Both the position numbers and the translations under genes were made by a program. DNA of 64,000 nucleotides, from NCBI RefSeq assembly GCF_014637085.1, contig NZ_BMEU01000001.1:302949-366948 (forward strand). The letters are read 5' to 3'. The notes under the pieces are model-generated. The model saw only the letters and a list, made by a program, of their open reading frames with translations, had not been told where the DNA came from and did no database searches. Positions 9,873-17,243 of the stretch are shown piece after piece. Source of the DNA: Comamonas phosphati. GTDB taxonomy: Bacteria; Pseudomonadota; Gammaproteobacteria; Burkholderiales; Burkholderiaceae_C. Numbering within the stretch: the stretch's first letter is position 1; every line of letters starts with the position of its first letter.

Positions 9873-11678
9873 TTAGAACGTGCGGACCTTGGGTGGAATG
9901 CTGTCCACCGTCAGCGGCTTCATGTTCACGGGCTTGTAGGTCAGGCTGTTGGTGGCGCTGTGCCACAGGGTGTGCTTGAGCCATTCCTTGTCGTTGCGGC
10001 CCAGCGGGAATTCGGCGTGGTCGGCAGGGTGCTCGTAGTCGTACACGGTGTGTGCGCCGCGGCACTCGTGGCGGGCGGCAGCCGAGGTCATGGTGGCCTG
10101 GGCGACTTCGATCAGGTTGTCCACTTCCAGCGCTTCCATGCGGGCGGTGTTCCAGACCTTGGACTTGTCCTTGAGCGTGACGGAGGCCACCTTCTCACGC
10201 AGTGCGTTGATCTTGGCCACGCCTTCGTCCATGCCCTTTTGCGTACGGAACACGCCGGCGTGCTGCTGCATGCTCGAGCGGATGTCGTTGGCCAGGTCCT
10301 GGGCGTAGATGCCGTCGTTGGAGTTGTCGAGCTGGTTGAGGCGCTCCAGCGTGCGGTCGCTGGCATCGGCAGGCATGTTCTGGAACTCGCCGTAGCCGCC
10401 CACGAACTGCACGATGTGCTTGCCGGCCGACTTGCCGAAGACCAGCAGGTCCAGCAGCGAGTTCGTGCCCAGGCGGTTGGCACCGTGCACGGACACGGCC
10501 GCGCATTCGCCCACGGCGTAGAGGCCGCTGACCACATTGTTCTTCTCGCCGTCCCAGGCCACCACCTGGCCGTGGATGTTGGTGGGAATGCCGCCCATCT
10601 GGTAGTGGATGGTGGGCACCACGGGAATCGGTTCCTTGGTGATGTCCACGTTGGCGAAGTTGTGGCCGATTTCTTCCACCGAAGGCAGGCGCTTGCGGAT
10701 GGTGTCGGCACCCAGGTGATCCAGCTTCATCAGGATGTAGTCCTTGTTGGGACCGCAGCCGCGACCTTCCTTGATTTCCTGGTCCATGGAGCGGGACACG
10801 AAGTCGCGCGGAGCCAGGTCCTTCAGCGTGGGAGCGTAGCGCTCCATGAAGCGTTCGCCTTCGCTGTTGAGCAGGATGGCGCCTTCGCCGCGGCAGCCTT
10901 CGGTCAGCAGCACGCCGGCGCCGGCCACGCCGGTGGGGTGGAACTGCCAGAACTCCAGGTCCTGCAGCGGGATGCCGGCGCGCGCCGCCATGCCCAGGCC
11001 GTCGCCGGTGTTGATGAAGGCGTTGGTCGAAGCCTGGAAGATGCGGCCGGCACCGCCGGTGGCCAGCAGCACGGCCTTGGCGTGCAGCTCGTACAGGTCG
11101 CCGGTCTCGAGTTCGATGGCGGTCACGCCGACCACGTCACCTTGTTGGTTGCGGATCAGGTCCAGCGCCATCCACTCCACGAAGAAGTTGGTCTTGGACT
11201 TGACGTTCTGCTGGTACAGCGTGTGCAGCATGGCGTGGCCGGTACGGTCGGCCGCGGCGCAGGCGCGCTGCACGGGCTTCTCGCCGTAGTTGGCGGTGTG
11301 GCCGCCGAAGGGGCGCTGGTAGATGGTGCCGTCGGGGTTGCGGTCGAACGGCATGCCGAAGTGCTCGAGTTCCACCACGACCTTGGGGGCTTCGCGGCAC
11401 ATGAATTCCACGGCGTCCTGATCGGACAGCCAGTCGCCGCCCTTGATGGTGTCGTAGAAGTGATAGTGCCAGTTGTCTTCGCTCATATTGCCCAGCGAAG
11501 CGGATACGCCGCCCTGGGCGGCCACGGTGTGCGAGCGGGTGGGGAAGACCTTGGACAGCGAGGCGACCGACAGGCCGGCGCGCGACAGTTCCAGCGCAGC
11601 GCGCAGGCCGGAGCCGCCGGCACCGACGATGACGACGTCAAACTTGCGCTTGGTGATATTTGCTTTGGTATAGCTCAT
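9873..11678 (-). CDS. sdhA: Succinate dehydrogenase flavoprotein subunit
   Basis: Catalytic subunit of complex II: oxidises succinate to fumarate with covalent FAD, on the cytoplasmic face of the membrane. It has 601 residues, typical for proteobacterial SdhA. The dinucleotide fold VVIVGAGGSGLRAALELS lies near residue 15 and the FAD-linked His in SHTVAAQGGVSAS near residue 49. Active-site segments include HPTGVAGAGVLLTEGCRGEG and HGANRLGTNSLLDLLVFG. A GAAGG lies six bases before the ATG. Fourth gene from the distal end of the sdh-gltA operon. Confidence 0.97.
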   Translation of the reverse strand: MSYTKANITKRKFDVVIVGAGGSGLRAALELSRAGLSVASLSKVFPTRSHTVAAQGGVSASLGNMSEDNWHYHFYDTIKGGDWLSDQDAVEFMCREAPKVVVELEHFGMPFDRNPDGTIYQRPFGGHTANYGEKPVQRACAAADRTGHAMLHTLYQQNVKSKTNFFVEWMALDLIRNQQGDVVGVTAIELETGDLYELHAKAVLLATGGAGRIFQASTNAFINTGDGLGMAARAGIPLQDLEFWQFHPTGVAGAGVLLTEGCRGEGAILLNSEGERFMERYAPTLKDLAPRDFVSRSMDQEIKEGRGCGPNKDYILMKLDHLGADTIRKRLPSVEEIGHNFANVDITKEPIPVVPTIHYQMGGIPTNIHGQVVAWDGEKNNVVSGLYAVGECAAVSVHGANRLGTNSLLDLLVFGKSAGKHIVQFVGGYGEFQNMPADASDRTLERLNQLDNSNDGIYAQDLANDIRSSMQQHAGVFRTQKGMDEGVAKINALREKVASVTLKDKSKVWNTARMEALEVDNLIEVAQATMTSAAARHECRGAHTVYDYEHPADHAEFPLGRNDKEWLKHTLWHSATNSLTYKPVNMKPLTVDSIPPKVRTF

Positions 11679-11711
11679 TCTTAACCTTCAATCGTGGAGA
11701 CCGTGTCTCGA

Positions 11712-12077
11712 TCAGAGACGCCACAGAACCTGAATGCCCCAGCCGACGCAGCCGACCAGCCAGACAATGGTGAAGACCTGGAGCGTGAAGCGCAGGCCTG
11801 CGGGCTTGACGTAGTCCATCCAGATGTCGCGCACGCCAACCCAGGCGTGCCAGCCCAGCGCCACGAAGACGGCCAGGGTCAGGAATTTCATCCACTGGGG
11901 AGCGAAGATGCCGGCCCATTGTTCGTAGCCGATGGGGCCGCTGGTGGTCAGAAAGCGTACCAGCAGGATCACGGTGTAGAGGGCGATCAGGATGGCGGTG
12001 GCGCGCTGTGCGACGAAGTCGCGGGTGCCGTAATGTGCACCGACGACGATGCGCTTGGAGCCGTAGTTCACGGACAT
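11712..12077 (-). CDS. sdhD: Succinate dehydrogenase membrane anchor subunit
   Basis: Membrane anchor of complex II, 121 residues with three predicted transmembrane helices (ATAILIALYTVILLVRFL; WMKFLTLAVFVALGWHAWVG; FTIVWLVGCVGWGIQVL). The His in GWHAWVGVRDIWMDY is the conserved position near the heme/quinone pocket. I use the ATG at 12077, preceded by AAGGAAACCACC; the frame is open further upstream over sdhC without family similarity. It lies between sdhC and sdhA, as expected. Sequence conservation in this family is low, so assignment relies on position and topology. Confidence 0.93.
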   Translation of the reverse strand: MSVNYGSKRIVVGAHYGTRDFVAQRATAILIALYTVILLVRFLTTSGPIGYEQWAGIFAPQWMKFLTLAVFVALGWHAWVGVRDIWMDYVKPAGLRFTLQVFTIVWLVGCVGWGIQVLWRL

Positions 12078-12121
12078 GGTGGTTTCCTTATCGTGAGATG
12101 TTATCGACTGGTGGCTGTATC

Positions 12122-12547
12122 TCAGTACAGGCCAAACAGCTTGGCGCCAAGCACCGCGGTCAGGGCCAGGCTGATCACCAGCACGGTCAGGGCCGTGCTC
12201 TTGCCGGTCTGCTTGTTGACGGCATGGTGGTTCACATCCATGACCAGATGGCGAACGCCTGCGCAGAAGTGGTGCAGATAGGCCCAGATCAGCGCCAGGC
12301 ACACCAGCTTGGCGAACCAGCCGAAGCTGCCGGCAAACACGGCGGTGAATCCGTCATACGAAATCTCCGAGGACACCGACTTGTCGAACATCCAGATGAT
12401 GAACGGCAGCAGCAGGAACATCAGCAGGCCGCTGACGCGGTGCAGGATCGACACAATGCCCGCGGGCGGCAGGCGGTAGGTCGGCAAGTCCTTGAAGAAG
12501 TTGATATTGCGGAACTCGGGCCGCTGTTTGGCTTGTTGCTCTGTCAT
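12122..12547 (-). CDS. sdhC: Succinate dehydrogenase cytochrome b556 subunit
   Basis: Heme-bearing membrane anchor of complex II, 141 residues, three transmembrane helices. The signature SILHRVSGLLMFLLLPF (quinone site Ser/Arg region) and the heme-ligand region AYLHHFCAGVRHLVMD are present. First gene of the six-gene sdhCDABE-gltA operon, followed by sdhD after 44 bases. The start at 12547 gives MTEQQAKQRPEF, as in relatives. Confidence 0.95.
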   Translation of the reverse strand: MTEQQAKQRPEFRNINFFKDLPTYRLPPAGIVSILHRVSGLLMFLLLPFIIWMFDKSVSSEISYDGFTAVFAGSFGWFAKLVCLALIWAYLHHFCAGVRHLVMDVNHHAVNKQTGKSTALTVLVISLALTAVLGAKLFGLY

Positions 12548-12604
12548 GGCAGGGTACTTTCGTGGATGTAACTGCGTTGTAATCGCTGTGCGAAGCGATG
12601 CAAA

Positions 12605-12634
12605 ATTCTATTGCAATGCAGCACAAGTGTTTCA
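12605..12634 (-). promoter_or_regulatory. Candidate promoter of the sdh-gltA operon
   Basis: On the minus strand a good -10 hexamer TAGAAT (plus 12605-12610) lies 18 bases after TGAAAC (plus 12629-12634), about 57 bases before the sdhC start. The -35 is weak, so an activator would be needed; this is inference from sequence shape only. Confidence 0.35.
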
Positions 12635-12693
12635 CCGGGAATTGCGTACCGACTGCTGGGGAATCGGTGCAGTGGACGTTTTTCCCAGGGAAT

Positions 12694-13485
12694 TCAGCTC
12701 AAGGCATTGCGGTAATGATGGGTATCGGTGCGGTACAGCCCGCGGCGTAACTCCATGGGAACATCGTTATAGGTAAAGGCCGTGCGCTCCACGCTGAGCA
12801 GGGGCATGCTGCCGGGAATGTTGAGCAGCTGGGCCTGTTCGGCGTCGGGCAGGACGGCGCGGATTTTTTCGTCGGCCCGCACCATGCGCACGCCATAGTC
12901 CAGTTCGAACATGGCGTAGGTGGGGCCCTGGTAGCTGGACATCTGCTCGACCGTCAGGCCCTTGAAGGCGTGGCCGGGCAGCCAGATGTCTTCCAAAATG
13001 GTGGGGACGCCGGCAAAGGACAGGATGCGGCGCACATGCATGGCGGCGTCGCCCGTGCGCAGCGCCAGGGCGCGGGCCACTTCGGCGGGCGCGCGCAGGC
13101 GGCGGCAGTCGAGGATGCGGCGTTCGGCCCGGCCTTCGCCCTGCAGGTCTCCGGCATCGGGGTGCAGTTTCAGGAAACGGTACTGGACCTGCTGCGCGGC
13201 ATGGGTGGCCACGAAGGTGCCCTTGCCCTGGCGGCGCATGACGAGGTTCTCGGAAGCCAGCTCGTCGATGGCCTTGCGCACCGTGCCCTGGCTGACCTTG
13301 AAGCGGGCGGCCAGCTCCATTTCACTGGGGATCAGCTCTCCGGGGCGCCATTCGCCGGCTTCCAGGCCCTGCAGGATGAGCCCCTTGATCTGCTGGTACA
13401 AGGGGCTGAATGCCGGGGTGGAGGTGCCAGCGCTGCCTGTCGTGGTGGCAGCGGATTCCGGGGCTGTGCTGTGAGGGGTTGGCAT
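12694..13485 (-). CDS. GntR/HutC-family transcriptional regulator, linked to TCA genes
   Basis: About 263 residues. The N-terminal winged helix is clear at residues 25-95 (SPLYQQIKGLILQGLEAGEW; PSEMELAARFKVSQGTVRKA; LASENLVMRRQGKGTFVA), and the C-terminal 150 residues form a UTRA-type ligand-binding domain (HutC subfamily). The start ATG 13485 gives MPTPHSTAPES; the frame is open further upstream but without recognisable protein. It lies between sdhC and the divergent mdh, an arrangement I know from Comamonadaceae, which suggests a regulator of TCA enzymes sensing an organic acid. A 12-bp palindrome lies within its own candidate promoter, which fits autoregulation. The effector is unknown. 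Confidence 0.88.
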   Translation of the reverse strand: MPTPHSTAPESAATTTGSAGTSTPAFSPLYQQIKGLILQGLEAGEWRPGELIPSEMELAARFKVSQGTVRKAIDELASENLVMRRQGKGTFVATHAAQQVQYRFLKLHPDAGDLQGEGRAERRILDCRRLRAPAEVARALALRTGDAAMHVRRILSFAGVPTILEDIWLPGHAFKGLTVEQMSSYQGPTYAMFELDYGVRMVRADEKIRAVLPDAEQAQLLNIPGSMPLLSVERTAFTYNDVPMELRRGLYRTDTHHYRNALS

Positions 13486-13560
13486 GGTGGGGAGAAGGGG
13501 GCGTCTCCGCGGTGCGACGCGTAAAGTTTGTCGTGTTTCTGCTAGTGTAGCTCTTTGTCG

Positions 13561-13619
13561 ATCATATCTTATATAAGACATAAGACAAATTGACCGAGCT
13601 TTCAAATCAGCAGTACACT
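13561..13619. promoter_or_regulatory. Divergent gntR/mdh control region with TCTTATATAAGA palindrome
   Basis: For mdh (plus): TTGACC (13590-13595), 18 bases, TACACT (13614-13619). For gntR (minus): TTGTCT (plus 13583-13588), 16 bases, TATGAT (plus 13561-13566). The perfect 12-base palindrome TCTTATATAAGA (13567-13578) lies inside the gntR promoter spacer and just upstream of the mdh -35. TAAGACA is repeated directly at 13574-13580 and 13581-13587. A HutC-type regulator bound here could repress its own gene and affect mdh. Promoter hexamers and role are inferred; the palindrome and repeat are directly visible. Confidence 0.6.
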
Positions 13620-13714
13620 TTCGCCATGTTGCGGAGCACGGGCTGCTGGTGATGGACGCTGGTGCAACCTGGCGCCGATAACATCTCAATTTTTTCCAAA
13701 ACTGGAGTTTCACT

Positions 13715-14701
13715 ATGAGCAAGAAGCCCGTTCGTGTCGCCGTCACCGGCGCCGCTGGCCAAATCGGTTACGCCCTGCTGTTTCGCATCGCCTCTGGCGA
13801 AATGTTGGGCAAGGATCAGCCCGTCATTCTGCAACTGCTCGAGATTCCCGACGAGAAGGCCCAGAACGCCCTGAAGGGTGTGATCATGGAGCTGGAAGAC
13901 TGCGCCTTCCCCCTGCTGGCCGGCATCGAAGCCCACAGCGACCCCATGACCGCCTTCAAGGATACCGACTACGCCCTGCTGGTCGGTGCCCGTCCGCGCG
14001 GCCCCGGCATGGAGCGCGCCGACCTGCTGGCCGCCAATGCCCAGATCTTCACGGCCCAGGGCAAGGCCCTGAACGCCGTGGCTTCGCGCAACGTGAAGGT
14101 GCTGGTCGTTGGCAACCCCGCCAACACCAACGCCTACATCGCCATGAAGTCGGCTCCCGACCTGCCGGCCAAGAACTTCACCGCCATGCTGCGCCTGGAC
14201 CACAACCGTGCTGCCTCGCAACTGGCGGCCAAGGGCGGCTTCAAGGTCGGCGACATCAGGAAGCTGACCGTCTGGGGCAACCACTCGCCCACGATGTACG
14301 CCGACTACCGCTTCGCCACCGTGGACGGCAAGTCCGTGAAGGACGCCATCAACGACCAGGAATGGAACAAGGACGTGTTCCTGCCCACCGTGGGCAAGCG
14401 CGGCGCCGCCATCATCGCGGCTCGCGGCCTGTCGTCGGCTGCCTCGGCTGCCAACGCCGCCATCGACCACATGCGCGACTGGGCCCTGGGCTCCAATGGC
14501 GAGTGGGTCACCATGGGCGTGCCTTCCAACGGTGAGTACGGCATTCCCGCCGGCATCGTGTTCGGCTTCCCCGTGACCACCGAAAACGGCGAATACCAGA
14601 TCGTCAAGGGCCTGGCCATCGATGCCTTCTCGCAAGAGTGCATCAACAAGACCTTGGCCGAGCTGCAAGGCGAGCAGGACGGCGTCAAGCACCTGCTGTA
14701 A
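13715..14701 (+). CDS. mdh: Malate dehydrogenase
   Basis: Oxidises malate to oxaloacetate with NAD+ in the TCA cycle. It has 328 residues and belongs to the cytosolic-type MDH group used by beta- and some gamma-proteobacteria. Visible are the nucleotide fold [19 protein letters not shown] at residue 8, the substrate-binding [15 protein letters not shown] near residue 92, [15 protein letters not shown] near 131, LDHNRA near 162, and the catalytic His in [11 protein letters not shown] near 189. GGAG precedes the ATG by seven bases. It heads a run with tam, the CitE-like lyase, a secreted protein and acnB. Confidence 0.97.
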   Translation: MSKKPVRVAVTGAAGQIGYALLFRIASGEMLGKDQPVILQLLEIPDEKAQNALKGVIMELEDCAFPLLAGIEAHSDPMTAFKDTDYALLVGARPRGPGMERADLLAANAQIFTAQGKALNAVASRNVKVLVVGNPANTNAYIAMKSAPDLPAKNFTAMLRLDHNRAASQLAAKGGFKVGDIRKLTVWGNHSPTMYADYRFATVDGKSVKDAINDQEWNKDVFLPTVGKRGAAIIAARGLSSAASAANAAIDHMRDWALGSNGEWVTMGVPSNGEYGIPAGIVFGFPVTTENGEYQIVKGLAIDAFSQECINKTLAELQGEQDGVKHLL

Positions 14702-14711
14702 GCCAAGGCCC

Positions 14712-15518
14712 ATGCAAGACTGGAACCCCGCGCTGTATTTGCGCTTTGCCAACGAGCGCACGCGCCCGGCCGCAGAGCTGCTGGCGCGGGTACCTCTGGT
14801 CGGGCAACCGGCCCGCAGCCTCCACGTCGTGGACCTGGGCTGCGGGCCCGGCAACTCCACCGAGTTGCTGGTCGAACGTTTTGCCGGTGCCCAGGTGCTG
14901 GGCATCGACAATTCCGAAGCCATGCTGGAGGCCGCGCGCAGGCTGCTGCCCCAGGCGCGCTTCACCTCCGGCGATATCGCCACCTGGGCGCCTGAAGCAG
15001 GCCGGTGCGCCCCTGACCTGATCTATGCCAATGCCTCCATCCAGTGGGTGGGCGGGCATGAACAACTGATTCCCCGTCTGCTGTCGCTGCTGGCCCCTGG
15101 CGGCGTGCTGGCGATACAGATGCCTGACAACCATCAGGAACCCTCGCACCGGCTGATGCGCGAAGTGGCGCAGCTGCCGCAGTTCGTCTCGCACATGGGC
15201 GATGCGGGCAAGGTGCGTGCAGACATCCTGCCCATAGGGGCTTATTACGATTTATTGGCCGCACCCCAGCGCGATGCGGCCAGCGTGGATGTGTGGCACA
15301 CCATCTACCAGCACCCCATGGATTCGGCCGCTGCCATCGTGCAGTGGCTGCGCGGCACGGGCCTCAAGCCTTTTGTGGAAGGCCTGCCTGCCGAACTGCA
15401 AGCCGAATTCCTGGCCGCATACGAGCGCCGCGTGGACGCGGCCTATCCCGCACGTGCGGACGGCAAGCGCCTGCTGGCATTTCCCCGACTCTTTCTGGTA
15501 GCCCAGCGCAAACCATGA
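14712..15518 (+). CDS. tam: Trans-aconitate 2-methyltransferase
   Basis: An S-adenosylmethionine-dependent methyltransferase of 268 residues. It begins [20 protein letters not shown], which is very close to the known Tam start, has the SAM motif [15 protein letters not shown] near residue 43, and [13 protein letters not shown] near 105. Tam methylates trans-aconitate, a spontaneous isomer of cis-aconitate that inhibits aconitase. It lies 10 bases after mdh and upstream of acnB, which supports a housekeeping role protecting the TCA cycle. Its stop overlaps the next start as ATGA. Confidence 0.93.
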   Translation: MQDWNPALYLRFANERTRPAAELLARVPLVGQPARSLHVVDLGCGPGNSTELLVERFAGAQVLGIDNSEAMLEAARRLLPQARFTSGDIATWAPEAGRCAPDLIYANASIQWVGGHEQLIPRLLSLLAPGGVLAIQMPDNHQEPSHRLMREVAQLPQFVSHMGDAGKVRADILPIGAYYDLLAAPQRDAASVDVWHTIYQHPMDSAAAIVQWLRGTGLKPFVEGLPAELQAEFLAAYERRVDAAYPARADGKRLLAFPRLFLVAQRKP

Positions 15519-16528
15519 CCGTAGAACTGGTTCACCCCGCGAAAGTCCTGCTCGATGCGCAGGGCGGCGCACAGCGCCTGCCCGTCTGCGATCACTACAG
15601 CGGCGTGGAAGTGCGCATGCGCAAAAGCCTGCAGCTGCAGGCCGAGATGCTGCAGGAGTTCGGCGCCTGCGTGTTCGACGTCACGCTGGACTGCGAGGAC
15701 GGCGCGCCCGTGGGCCAGGAAGCGGCCCATGCCAGGCTGGTGGCCGAGCTGGCCAATGGCGCCGTCACCGCTTCTCCCGGCGCGCGCGTGGCCGCCCGCG
15801 TGCATGCGGCGGACCACGCGCATTTCCAGCAGGACATGGACATCATCGCGGGTGGTGCGGGCGAGCGCCTGTGCCACATCATGCTTCCCAAGGTGGAAAG
15901 CGTGGACGATGTGCTTGCCGCAGAAAAAGCCCTGCAGCGCGCATCCGGCAAGCGCATACCGCTACATGTTCTGATTGAGTCGCCGGCGGCCGTGCAACAG
16001 GCCTTCGACATCGCGGCCCATCCGCTGGTGCAAAGCATCTCCTTCGGGCTGATGGACTTCGTCTCGGCCCATGGCGGCGCGATTCCCGCCTCGGCCATGA
16101 CGTCCCAGGGCCAGTTCGAGCATCCGCTGGTGGTGCGCGCCAAGCTGGAGATCTCCGCCGCCTGCCACGCCCACGGCAAGGTGCCGTCGCACTGCGTGGT
16201 AACCGAATTCAAGAATCCCCAGGCCCTGGAGGCCTGTGCGCAGAAAGCCGCGCGCGAGCTGGGCTACACGCGCATGTGGAGCATCCATCCGGACCAGATC
16301 CGGCCCATATTGCGGGCTTTTTCACCGGCTGCTGACGAGGTGCGACAAGCGGCACAAATTCTTACCTCTGCGGCAGTGCAGAATTGGGCCCCCATCAGCT
16401 TTGATGGGGTATTACATGATCGCGCGAGCTATCGCTATTTCTGGCAGTTGCTGGAGCGCGCTCACCAGACAGGGCAGGCCTTACCGGATGCAGTGCAGCC
16501 GTGGTTTGCTCCTGAACCAACCCATTGA
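15515..16528 (+). CDS. CitE-like CoA ester lyase (HpcH/HpaI aldolase family)
   Basis: A 337-residue TIM-barrel protein of the citrate lyase beta / malyl-CoA lyase family. Conserved pieces include VRMRKSLQLQ, the CitE-type VTLDCEDGAPVGQE near residue 53 (usually DLED), the metal-ligand region LHVLIESPAAV near 150, and SFGLMDFVSAHGG near 172. No citC, citD or citF genes are near, so it is not part of a citrate lyase complex; known stand-alone relatives act as (3S)-malyl-CoA, citramalyl-CoA or beta-methylmalyl-CoA lyases or thioesterases. Which one applies here is undecided. Translationally coupled to tam by ATGA. Confidence 0.8.
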   Translation: MTVELVHPAKVLLDAQGGAQRLPVCDHYSGVEVRMRKSLQLQAEMLQEFGACVFDVTLDCEDGAPVGQEAAHARLVAELANGAVTASPGARVAARVHAADHAHFQQDMDIIAGGAGERLCHIMLPKVESVDDVLAAEKALQRASGKRIPLHVLIESPAAVQQAFDIAAHPLVQSISFGLMDFVSAHGGAIPASAMTSQGQFEHPLVVRAKLEISAACHAHGKVPSHCVVTEFKNPQALEACAQKAARELGYTRMWSIHPDQIRPILRAFSPAADEVRQAAQILTSAAVQNWAPISFDGVLHDRASYRYFWQLLERAHQTGQALPDAVQPWFAPEPTH

Positions 16529-16559
16529 ACCTCAAGCAAAGTCTGCAGGAGCCTTTCCT

Positions 16560-17132
16560 ATGAAGACCCTCATCGCCACTCTTTTGATCGCAGCCCCCCT
16601 GGTTGCAGCCAGCTCCTTCGCCCAGGCCCAGGACACCGCACCGGCCAAGGCCACTGCCGCCAAGAAGACGGTTCACAAGGCGGCCAAGAAGCCCGTCGCC
16701 AAGAAGGGCGCCAAGGCCGCAGCCGGTGCCGCAGCTGCAGCCACCGCCGTGGCAGCCGTTCCTGATGTACCCCTGTCCACCGAGGACCTGGCCGTTTCCG
16801 AGCGCGTGTTCAAGGGCCACATCCCCTGCGAGCTCGGCGCCTACGTGAACGTGGCGGCCGACAGCGCCAACCCCGGTTACTTCTTCGTGGACGGCCGCGG
16901 CTTCAAGTACCACATGTCGCCCGTGAAGACCACCACGGGCACGGTGCGCCTGGAAGACAAGGCCGCCGGCGCCGTGTGGCTGCAGATCGCCAACAAGTCC
17001 ATGCTCATGAACCAGAAGGCCGGCCAGCGCCTAGCCGACGAGTGCATGAGCCCCGAACAGCAGCAGGTGGCCGAAGCCATCAAGAAGAACCCGCCTCCCA
17101 GCCTGCTGGACGCGCCCAAACCCGCCCAGTAA
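16560..17132 (+). CDS. Secreted Lys/Ala-rich protein of unknown function
   Basis: A 190-residue protein starting with a clear Sec signal peptide (MKTLIATLLIAAPLVAASSF, cleavage likely after AQA at about residue 24). A 45-residue Lys/Ala/Pro tract resembling histone-H1 tails follows. The C-terminal 110 residues look like a folded domain: VFKGHIPCELGAYVNVAAD, YFFVDGRGFKYHMSPVKT and LMNQKAGQRLADECMSPEQQ, with two cysteines that could pair in the periplasm. AGGAG lies eight bases before the ATG. It sits 31 bases after the CitE-like gene and 111 before acnB. I do not recognise a function. Confidence 0.8.
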   Translation: MKTLIATLLIAAPLVAASSFAQAQDTAPAKATAAKKTVHKAAKKPVAKKGAKAAAGAAAAATAVAAVPDVPLSTEDLAVSERVFKGHIPCELGAYVNVAADSANPGYFFVDGRGFKYHMSPVKTTTGTVRLEDKAAGAVWLQIANKSMLMNQKAGQRLADECMSPEQQQVAEAIKKNPPPSLLDAPKPAQ

Positions 17133-17243
17133 GGCCGAAAGCGGGAACGCGTTTTGACACCAGGCCGCCATGTCGCACTCACGGCGGCCTCGTGATTCGC
17201 GTCGACCGCGCAGCCTTTTTCTAAAAACCATTGGAGAGAACCC

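Noticed and set aside
9201-11684. 827-codon plus-strand frame opposite sdhA/sdhB
   Set aside because: Pure antisense of well-identified succinate dehydrogenase genes; composition is typical of a GC-rich shadow.
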